NCBI RefSeq assembly: GCF_039521745.1
Contig: NZ_BAAACT010000060.1
Length of the DNA stretch: 19,669 bases
Direction: 5' to 3' (one strand)
Source of the DNA: Faecalicatena contorta
GTDB taxonomy: Bacteria; Bacillota; Clostridia; Lachnospirales; Lachnospiraceae
Shown here: piece by piece, positions 15,714 to 19,669 of the stretch
Layout of the letters: every line of letters begins with the position of its first letter
How positions within the stretch are numbered: the first letter of the stretch is position 1
Notes under the pieces: model-generated
What the model was told of the DNA's origin: nothing
What the model saw: only the letters and a program-made list of their open reading frames with translations
Database searches by the model: none
Position numbers and translations under genes: made by a program

Positions 15714-15854
15714 TTAAACCAGATAGGACAAATCCTGTACTTCCATGAGCTGTTGTTTCTCTGGCTTGCACTTCCGATTTCTCATTATGAGAAATTCTTG
15801 TTTTGCCGTTATCTCGTTCTCAACCTCCCTCTCATTGTAGATTATGATATTCAC
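15714..15854 (-). CDS. Possible 46-residue ORF or gene remnant upstream of the surface protein
   Basis: From GTG 15854 the frame reads NIIIYNEREVENEITAKQEF and on to VQDLSYLV before TAA. The same frame stays open upstream for about 18 codons (AVYISTILSFYPDV) to a TAA near 15923. The amino-acid composition is protein-like, but there is no Shine-Dalgarno and I do not recognise it. It may be the 3' end of a deleted gene rather than an active peptide; it lies within the leader of the surface-protein gene. Confidence 0.25.
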   Translation of the reverse strand: MNIIIYNEREVENEITAKQEFLIMRNRKCKPEKQQLMEVQDLSYLV

Positions 15855-15889
15855 ATCAGGATAAAAGGATAGAATGGTAGAAATATAAA

Positions 15890-15917
15890 CGGCGCAAAAA
15901 GCAGACTTTTTGTGCCG
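15890..15917 (-). terminator. Hairpin downstream of the serine recombinase (terminator and/or recombination site)
   Basis: CGGCGCAAAAAG (15890-15901) and CTTTTTGTGCCG (15906-15917) pair over 12 positions with one mismatch, with loop CAGA. On the minus strand the stem is followed by TTTAT only, so termination is moderate. The stem centre repeats a motif also found at 16012-16046. Confidence 0.5.
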
Positions 15918-16011
15918 TATGTGTTATCATTTAGTATAGGATAATTTAGGATAAAAACAGCGGTTTTAAACTTAAATCAATACAAAAAACCAAATTTTAG
16001 AAGTGGTGTAG

Positions 16012-16046
16012 AAAGTCTGCATTTTGGTCCAAAAAGTCTACTTTTT
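16012..16046. repeat. AAGTCTGC-like tandem motifs at the end of the recombinase gene
   Basis: AAAGTCTGCATTTTG (16012-16026) is followed by the quasi-palindrome AAAAAGTCTACTTTTT (16031-16046), which overlaps the recombinase stop. Related copies occur inverted at 15896-15911 and upstream of the gene at 16746-16754 (AAGTCTGCA). Quasi-palindromic repeats around a serine recombinase gene could be crossover or accessory sites. Confidence 0.4.
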
Positions 16047-16650
16047 ATGCCTTTTCATGTTGGTAACGGGCTATCCACCTCGCAAATGTAGTATGATGGG
16101 TATTTAGTCGTCGTCCACCCTCACGCATACTGATTTTCCCAGTTTCCCACAGTTGATAAATTTCTTCGAATTGTTCTGGGGAATCATGCTTTGGTCGGCC
16201 AAATTGCACGCCTTTTTCCTTTGCGATACGTATTCCTTCCGCTTGTCTTTGTTTTGTGTTTTCTCTTTCAATCTGGGCAACGTAGGAAAGTATCTGCAAT
16301 ACCAAATCTGCTATAAATTTTCCTGTAACGCCATTCACTTGATTTCTGGTATCAAGCAGAGGGAAATCCAACACAATCAATTCAATGTCTTTTACTCTTG
16401 TTAGATAACGCCATTGCTCTAGTATTTCATCATAATCACGTCCCAGACGGTCTATGGACTTAATATAAAGCTCGTCTCCTGCTTTCAGCTTTCTTACCAG
16501 CCTTTGATAATTCTTGCGTATAAAATCCTTTCCTGATTGTTTATCAATATACATCTGTTTCTTTGTCAGTCCAATTTCCTGCATGGCTTCGACCTGCCTT
16601 GCAATATTCTGGTCTTTGCTTGAAACTCGGATATATGCGTATTTCGCCAT
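16045..16650 (-). CDS. Small serine recombinase (resolvase/invertase family)
   Basis: A 201-residue resolvase/invertase. YIRVSSKDQN holds the nucleophile Ser10, IDRLGRD at 67-73 the catalytic arginines (Arg68 and Arg71), and the long E helix (KFIADLVLQILSYVAQIERE, 111-130) is the dimer/synapsis helix. RIAKEKGVQFGRPK at 141-154 is the arm segment, and 160-195 is the C-terminal HTH. Length is normal for the family. ATG 16650 is chosen because AAAGGAGG lies just upstream; the longer frame to 16680 starts inside the hairpin that covers this site. It lies between an XRE regulator and a surface-protein gene, so it may be a resolvase for the element or an invertase that switches the neighbouring surface gene. 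No inverted promoter segment is evident. Confidence 0.88.
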   Translation of the reverse strand: MAKYAYIRVSSKDQNIARQVEAMQEIGLTKKQMYIDKQSGKDFIRKNYQRLVRKLKAGDELYIKSIDRLGRDYDEILEQWRYLTRVKDIELIVLDFPLLDTRNQVNGVTGKFIADLVLQILSYVAQIERENTKQRQAEGIRIAKEKGVQFGRPKHDSPEQFEEIYQLWETGKISMREGGRRLNTHHTTFARWIARYQHEKA

Positions 16651-16658
16651 AATAAATT

Positions 16659-16684
16659 CCTCCTTTGTTATTATCCACAAAGGA
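16659..16684 (-). promoter_or_regulatory. Hairpin sequestering the recombinase Shine-Dalgarno
   Basis: In the transcript, TCCTTTGT (16684-16677) pairs perfectly with ACAAAGGA (16668-16661), and the latter is part of the AAAGGAGG ribosome site (16666-16659). The 8-bp stem with an 8-nt loop would hide the ribosome-binding site and lower recombinase translation. Confidence 0.6.
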
Positions 16685-16898
16685 GATTATAATCAAGGTA
16701 TTAGGATAAGAGATGAATGAAAGGCAAAGGTCAGCGTGCATTTTTAAGTCTGCACTGTTATAAATCTATCTTACAATCTTCTGGTTACTATCCTTATGTA
16801 GCACAAGCTCAAACTGCGATACCTGCATTGCCTTCGTCTGATTTACCATAAATCAGATTTTATCCCTTTCTTCCTCTTGATTACCCAGCACAGAAAAG
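16685..16898. other. Gene-free interval upstream of the recombinase
   Basis: It contains a minus-strand TATAAT (about 16689-16694) that could be the recombinase -10 without a clear -35, the GTGCA/TGCAC hairpin at 16736-16755 carrying the AAGTCTGCA motif, and a perfect 9-bp hairpin TCTGATTTA/TAAATCAGA at 16837-16857. No coding frame is supported. Confidence 0.45.
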
Positions 16899-16960
16899 AA
16901 AAAGCCCTGTCAAGAGCTTGCCACCATTGGTGGTGCTTTGCACTCTTGATCGGGCTTTTT
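16899..16960 (-). terminator. Strong long-stem terminator after the XRE gene
   Basis: AAAAAGCCC (16899-16907) pairs with GGGCTTTTT (16952-16960). An inner stem TCAAGAG/CTCTTGA (16910-16916, 16943-16949) and a small CCACCA/TGGTGG hairpin at 16921-16933 extend it. T-runs on both outer sides make it able to work in both directions. Confidence 0.85.
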
Positions 16961-16992
16961 GTTTTCTGTATCTTCTCGCAAGAGGAAAAAGG

Positions 16993-17613
16993 TTACTCGT
17001 CCTCATCATTAAAATAATTATTCCTTAATACTTCCTGTAAAAGTTCCACATCTTCCTTTGAATTTGGATTTATCCTTTTTACAGCATAGTAAGGTGTTTT
17101 ATACTTGTGTCCCTCTGTGCTTTCCCCGAACATATCCATGCTGTATAAATCATCATAACGGTCTAAAATCTTCTGAAATTTCAAATGCTGGATAACTTCT
17201 TTGATTGGGTAAAGGTCGCTTGCCTTGATATTCTTTCCGTTGATATAATCAGTAATATATTTACGTAGCTGTTCTAATTCATAGTCCAGCCATTCTTCTT
17301 CGCTGTCAAAAAAGTTATCATAATGTCCATGTTTCAGTTCCGCATTTAAACGTTCTTCCGCTCTTAGAAACTGGCAGACTTCCTTTTCTGCTTGATTGAC
17401 ATATTTCCATTCCCCCGATAGCAATTCGTTCGGTGTTACGTCCAGCACTTCCATTATCTTTTCCAGCGTATCATAAGCAGGATAATTCAACCCTCTTTCA
17501 ATCTTGGAAAGGCTCTGCATATTGATACCGATTTTGTCCGCAAGCTCCTGTTGTTTCATTCCTCTGAATTTTCTTATGGTCTGTATATTATTTCCTAAAT
17601 GGCTTATTTTCAT
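16993..17613 (-). CDS. XRE-family transcriptional regulator
   Basis: A 206-residue protein with an HTH_3 (Cro/CI) domain at about 8-64 (IRKFRGMKQQELADKIGINMQSLSKIERG, then DTLEKIMEVLDVTPNELL). It continues with a charged helical region (about 75-150) and a C-terminal part I cannot assign. ATG 17613 is chosen because GGAGG lies 8 nt upstream, although a frame from 17628 exists. It is divergent from the oriT-mobT-xis unit and shares a compact double promoter region with repeat motifs, so it is likely the element's control protein; whether it represses or activates transfer genes is unknown. Confidence 0.85.
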   Translation of the reverse strand: MKISHLGNNIQTIRKFRGMKQQELADKIGINMQSLSKIERGLNYPAYDTLEKIMEVLDVTPNELLSGEWKYVNQAEKEVCQFLRAEERLNAELKHGHYDNFFDSEEEWLDYELEQLRKYITDYINGKNIKASDLYPIKEVIQHLKFQKILDRYDDLYSMDMFGESTEGHKYKTPYYAVKRINPNSKEDVELLQEVLRNNYFNDEDE

Positions 17614-17653
17614 CGCATAACCCTCCATATCTCGTTATATCTTCGCTGTTATA

Positions 17654-17682
17654 AGTCTATCACGCTTAATATGGTTTGTAAA
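17654..17682 (-). promoter_or_regulatory. Promoter of the XRE regulator gene
   Basis: On the minus strand -35 TTTACA (17677-17682), a 17-bp spacer and -10 TAGACT (17654-17659), about 40 bp upstream of the ATG. Confidence 0.6.
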
Positions 17683-17696
17683 GGCAAAAAAAGATA

Positions 17697-17725
17697 TTGA
17701 CAAATAAGCATATAAGAATTACTAT
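17697..17725 (+). promoter_or_regulatory. Promoter reading toward oriT and mobT
   Basis: Consensus -35 TTGACA (17697-17702), 17-bp spacer and -10 TACTAT (17720-17725). Only 14 bp separates it from the divergent regulator promoter, so one bound protein could control both. The transcript would cross oriT before reaching mobT. Confidence 0.7.
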
Positions 17726-17755
17726 GTTCTTGTAATCGAATAAGCACAATAGAAT
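17703..17755. promoter_or_regulatory. Direct repeats in the mobT promoter (candidate XRE operators)
   Basis: AATAAGCATATAAGAAT (17703-17719, filling the -35/-10 spacer) and AATAAGCACAATAGAAT (17739-17755) agree at 14 of 17 positions. A partial third copy, ATATAAGAATGCT, follows at about 17760. The location within and just downstream of the promoter suits repression by the adjacent XRE protein. Confidence 0.5.
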
Positions 17756-17855
17756 GAAATATAAGAATGCTCAAAAAGTAAAAACTATCTGATTAAACCC
17801 GTAGATATGAATATTGATTGAAATGGTACTTGTCAGAAAAGGGAAAAACAGGCTT

Positions 17856-17944
17856 GGCTGACAAAGCATTGTAGGACTGCTGGCGTGCGTCAGCAACAAC
17901 GCCATGACGGCTCTGCCGTCAAAGGACGGAAATGCTTTGTCGGC
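17856..17944. other. Nested stem-loops next to oriT
   Basis: An outer arm GCTGACAAAGCATT (17857-17870) pairs with AATGCTTTGTCGGC (17931-17944, one wobble). It encloses two hairpins, TGGCGT/ACGCCA (17881-17904) and GACGG/CCGTC (17906-17920). The whole forms a multi-branched structure only 25 bp from the nic region, as expected for a relaxosome recognition structure or a single-strand origin. Confidence 0.65.
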
Positions 17945-17968
17945 TGGGCGAGCCTGCGAGCCTTGTCT

Positions 17969-17996
17969 GTGCCCCCGTTATCTAACAGGGGGGCAC
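17969..17996. other. oriT nic region of MobT/Tn916/ICEBs1 type
   Basis: GTGCCCCC (17969-17976) and GGGGGCAC (17989-17996) form a perfect 8-bp inverted repeat around a loop containing TCTAACAG. The string CTAACAGGGGGG matches the nic-region signature that I recall from Tn916 and ICEBs1, whose relaxases are relatives of the MobT encoded 144 bp downstream. Expected nicking lies in or beside the C/G-rich arm; the exact site is not inferable here. Confidence 0.8.
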
Positions 17997-18139
17997 TATT
18001 ACACAAAAGACAAGTCAAAAACCATTCAACCCCCAAGCTGTAAGGAGTAATGAGAAGTTTTAAGAAGATGGTGCATATCACACCTTTTGAAAGGTGGTTT
18101 ACAGGTATTTCAACGCTATTGTGGGATTGGAGGAATACA

Positions 18140-19282
18140 ATGAACAACTTAGAATTTGCACTTGAAATGAAGAGCAAGCGTCTTGCCAGCGGTCTTTCAC
18201 AAGGAGAGCTTGCAGGTCTTACCCATGTATCAAGATATAGTATCAACCGCTTTGAGAACGGAAAAGCCAACGCCAGCAAGGAAACACAGAACATTATCCT
18301 ACGTTGTCTGAATTACTATGTCTGTGATAAGCCTTTTTATCTGCTTGTTGATTATCTGTCCGTCCGATTTCCAACGACTAATACATTAGAAGTTATTCGA
18401 AAGGTACTCGGCATGAAAGCAAACTATTTTATCCATTATGACTATGGGTATTATGGCTATAAGGAGCATTACGCCTATGGGGAAATCAAGGTTATGGCTT
18501 CTGATGAAGAACACATGGGTGTATTCTTGGAATTAAAAGGAGCAGGCTCACGCAACATGGAATACGTCTTGCAGGCACAGAACAGGGATTGGTATTCATT
18601 CTTAAATCGCTGTCTTGACTGTGGCGGTATCATCAAGCGTATTGATTTAGCGGTCAATGATATGTGCGGTCTGCTGGATATTCCTGTCCTGTCTGAAAAA
18701 TACCACAGGGGAAATACGGAATGTCGCTCAAAAAGTTTTGAAAGTGTCCATAGTGGCAGGCTAGGCGGAAAAAATCGCCAGTCCGCAAACACTCTTTATA
18801 TCGGCTCAAAGTCAAGTACGAAATATTTCTGCCTGTATGAAAAGGACAAGGAGCAGGCAAACAAGAATAAGCAGACAGACATCAAGAACCGCTTTGAAAT
18901 CCGCCTGCGTAGCACAAAGGCGGTACAGGCAGTAGAGGAACTGTTACTGACACAGAATCCTCGTGAGCTGGTCTTTTATCTGATTACTGACTTTGTAGAT
19001 TTTCCCGACTATCCATTATGGGAGATATTCATTTCCCATGACAATCTGCCTTTTGAAATGAACCCTGTACCCGTCAATATGGAACGCACTCTGCTATGGC
19101 TGGAAAAACAGGTCATGCCGTCCATCGTGATGATAGAAGAAATCGACAGGCTGACAGGCTCAAACTATATGAAAATGATTGATGAAGCAACAAGCCTTAC
19201 CAAAAAGCAGGAAATGATAGTGGAACAGATGTGTACGGATATAGCAGAGGTCATTGAAAGTGAGGGGGTGTTTTATGAGTAA
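18140..19282 (+). CDS. mobT: MobT-family relaxase with N-terminal HTH (Tn916 Orf20-like, Rep_trans)
   Basis: A 380-residue relaxase related to rolling-circle initiators (Rep_trans). Residues 10-60 are an XRE-type HTH (MKSKRLASGLSQGELAGLTHVSRYSINRFENG). About 70-310 is the catalytic domain, with segments shared with Tn916 Orf20: VDYLSVRFPTTNTLEV, HYDYGYYGYKEHYAYG, LELKGAGSRNMEYVL, RIDLAVNDMCGLLDIPVL, NTLYIGSKSSTKYFCLYEKD and KNRFEIRLRS. It should nick the oriT upstream and lead single-strand transfer through a helper conjugation system. ATG 18140 is preferred (GGAGGAATAC upstream, matching the usual N-terminus). ATG 18050, also with AAGGAG, would add 30 residues. Its stop overlaps the xis start by 8 bp, so excision and mobilization are coupled. 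Confidence 0.9.
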   Translation: MNNLEFALEMKSKRLASGLSQGELAGLTHVSRYSINRFENGKANASKETQNIILRCLNYYVCDKPFYLLVDYLSVRFPTTNTLEVIRKVLGMKANYFIHYDYGYYGYKEHYAYGEIKVMASDEEHMGVFLELKGAGSRNMEYVLQAQNRDWYSFLNRCLDCGGIIKRIDLAVNDMCGLLDIPVLSEKYHRGNTECRSKSFESVHSGRLGGKNRQSANTLYIGSKSSTKYFCLYEKDKEQANKNKQTDIKNRFEIRLRSTKAVQAVEELLLTQNPRELVFYLITDFVDFPDYPLWEIFISHDNLPFEMNPVPVNMERTLLWLEKQVMPSIVMIEEIDRLTGSNYMKMIDEATSLTKKQEMIVEQMCTDIAEVIESEGVFYE

Positions 19283-19481
19283 TGCACAGGACATCCCTGT
19301 ATGGGAAAAATACACCCTTACCATTGAAGAAGCGTCAAAGTATTTCCGTATTGGAGAAAACAAGTTAAGACGATTGGCAGAGGAAAACAAGGACGCTGGC
19401 TGGCTCATTATGAATGGCAACCGCATACAGATTAAACGCCGACAGTTTGAACTGGTCATTGATAAATTGGACGCAATCTAA
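19275..19481 (+). CDS. xis: Excisionase (Tn916-family Xis)
   Basis: A 68-residue basic protein with the winged-helix excisionase signature: WEKYTLTIEEASKYFRIGENKLRRLAEEN followed by WLIMNGNRIQIKRRQFE. This is the Tn916 Xis family, which bends the element ends so that integrase excises rather than integrates. ATG 19275 has GGGGGTG upstream and overlaps the mobT stop; a longer frame from 19254 lies wholly inside mobT. The cognate integrase follows by 78 bp but is truncated, so this Xis has no intact partner in the window. Confidence 0.92.
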   Translation: MSNAQDIPVWEKYTLTIEEASKYFRIGENKLRRLAEENKDAGWLIMNGNRIQIKRRQFELVIDKLDAI

Positions 19482-19488
19482 TGCAAAT

Positions 19489-19535
19489 GAGCCTTGTATG
19501 TGTTATGATGAAAACAAGTCATATCAAGGCTCTTT
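19489..19535 (+). terminator. Hairpin between xis and int (attenuator or terminator)
   Basis: GAGCCTTG (19489-19496) pairs with CAAGGCTC (19525-19532), with further ATG/CAT pairing inside, followed by TTTCC. It starts 8 bp after the xis stop. Its 3' arm is the right copy of the 17-bp inverted repeat. Confidence 0.6.
19518..19534. repeat. 17-bp inverted repeat, right copy
   Basis: GTCATATCAAGGCTCTT is the exact reverse complement of 11471-11487, 8.06 kb away. It lies between xis and int. Confidence 0.9.
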
Positions 19536-19559
19536 CCAACAAGGAAAGGAGCAGACACC

Positions 19560-19622
19560 ATGAAAGAAAAAAGGCGGGATAATAAAGGACGTATCTTGCA
19601 CACTTGTTGTCCGGCAAATTAA
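19560..19622 (+). pseudogene. int: Tn916-type tyrosine integrase, truncated after about 15 codons
   Basis: AAGGAAAGGAG precedes an ATG whose first codons read MKEKRRDNKGRILHT, the N-terminus of the Tn916-family integrase (arm-binding domain). Family members continue with GESQR and about 390 more residues. Here the frame turns to CCPAN and stops at TAA 19620-19622, and no later frame resumes the homology. The break is at about 19604. The catalytic domain is absent, so this copy cannot recombine. The cause may be insertion of another element, a deletion, or an assembly or recombination junction. Confidence 0.8.
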
Positions 19623-19669
19623 ACGATGCTTAATCAAGCGCTTTAATTCGTACTGTTTTCACTCCTGCT
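19605..19669. other. Unidentified sequence beyond the integrase break
   Basis: It contains the inverted repeat AATTAAA (about 19617-19623)/TTTAATT. A minus-strand frame ends at TAA 19630-19632 after AGVKTVRIKALD, possibly the C-terminus of an unrelated gene. Too short to identify. Confidence 0.3.

Larger units (their letters stand above)
15673..16044. promoter_or_regulatory. 372-bp interval between recombinase and surface-protein genes
   Basis: Besides the possible small ORF and the hairpin at 15890-15917, it contains four AGGATA copies (15858-15863, 15866-15871, 15938-15943, 15948-15953) in two closely spaced pairs, and two AAGTCTGC-like sites near its right edge. The surface-protein gene must be transcribed from here or from the recombinase promoter; I see no strong -35/-10 pair. 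Confidence 0.4.
11447..19604. mobile_element. Rearranged MobT-type integrative mobilizable element (Tn916-related), ends approximate
   Basis: The segment carries Orf8-like, sigma-like, XRE, oriT, MobT, Xis and Int modules of the Tn916 kind plus cargo (LPXTG-like surface protein and serine recombinase), and is visibly more AT-rich than the left part. The coupling protein, VirB4-like ATPase and pore genes needed for self-transfer are absent, so it would depend on a helper. The left end is placed at the arm-like repeats. The right limit is where int homology stops (about 19604), which may be a rearrangement rather than the true end. Confidence 0.65.

Noticed and set aside
17856..17996. CRISPR-like or tRNA-like structure
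   Set aside because: The stems are nested and non-repeating with no spacers, and no cloverleaf with a conserved T-loop is formed.
18050..18139. 30-residue N-terminal extension of MobT from ATG 18050
   Set aside because: Possible (AAGGAG upstream), but homologues begin close to the HTH and ATG 18140 has its own good site, so the shorter form is preferred.
17890..18294. 134-codon minus-strand frame across oriT
   Set aside because: It runs through the oriT structures and the start of mobT, with no homology or ribosome site.
11471..19534. 17-bp inverted repeats as transposon terminal inverted repeats
   Set aside because: The right copy is internal (between xis and int) and is part of a hairpin; no DDE transposase lies between the copies.

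Overview
The window looks like a gut Lachnospiraceae-type Firmicute (Clostridia): AGGAGG-type ribosome-binding sites, a DUF134/UPF0251 regulator, a CoA-disulfide reductase with a rhodanese tail, ribose-type sugar ABC genes, and a Tn916-related mobile element. The assignment rests on gene content only.

Left chromosomal part (1-11.3 kb). Two 21-bp direct repeats at 13-58 resemble the end of an IS21-family element lying mostly outside the window. Directly after it comes a plus-strand sugar-catabolism operon: a glycosidase-like TIM-barrel protein that is probably cut at its 5' end, a PfkB/ribokinase-like kinase lacking the usual ribose-binding residues, a large (alpha/alpha)6-type protein, and a DUF2961/GH172 gene reduced to its first 57 and last 35 codons by an out-of-frame internal deletion. 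The operon appears to be decaying at both ends. Converging on it is a minus-strand pair, a DUF134 regulator then CoA-disulfide reductase/rhodanese, with a strong promoter overlapping a near-perfect palindrome. Next is a second minus-strand operon: a ribose-type ABC ATPase, its permease and a URO-D/methyltransferase-family protein, ending in a stem-loop. No substrate-binding protein gene is visible.

Right part (about 11.4-19.6 kb) is more AT-rich and mobile. From left to right: tandem repeats resembling integrase arm sites; an Orf8-like HTH gene with a stop at codon 5; a sigma-like (Tn916 Orf7-type) gene without a proper 5' end; a small unknown gene; a 1066-residue cell-wall-anchored surface protein; a small serine recombinase; an XRE regulator; a MobT-type oriT with an elaborate folded leader; a MobT relaxase; Xis; and an integrase cut after about 15 codons at a novel junction. 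A 17-bp perfect inverted repeat lies at both edges (11471-11487 and 19518-19534).

How it fits together: MobT nicks oriT so that a helper conjugation system can transfer the element, Xis and Int would excise it, and the XRE protein probably controls the divergent promoters. The cargo is a surface protein beside a serine recombinase. With int broken here, the Orf8 gene interrupted and sigma truncated, this copy looks rearranged or immobile unless a recombinase is supplied in trans or the right junction is itself a recombination product.
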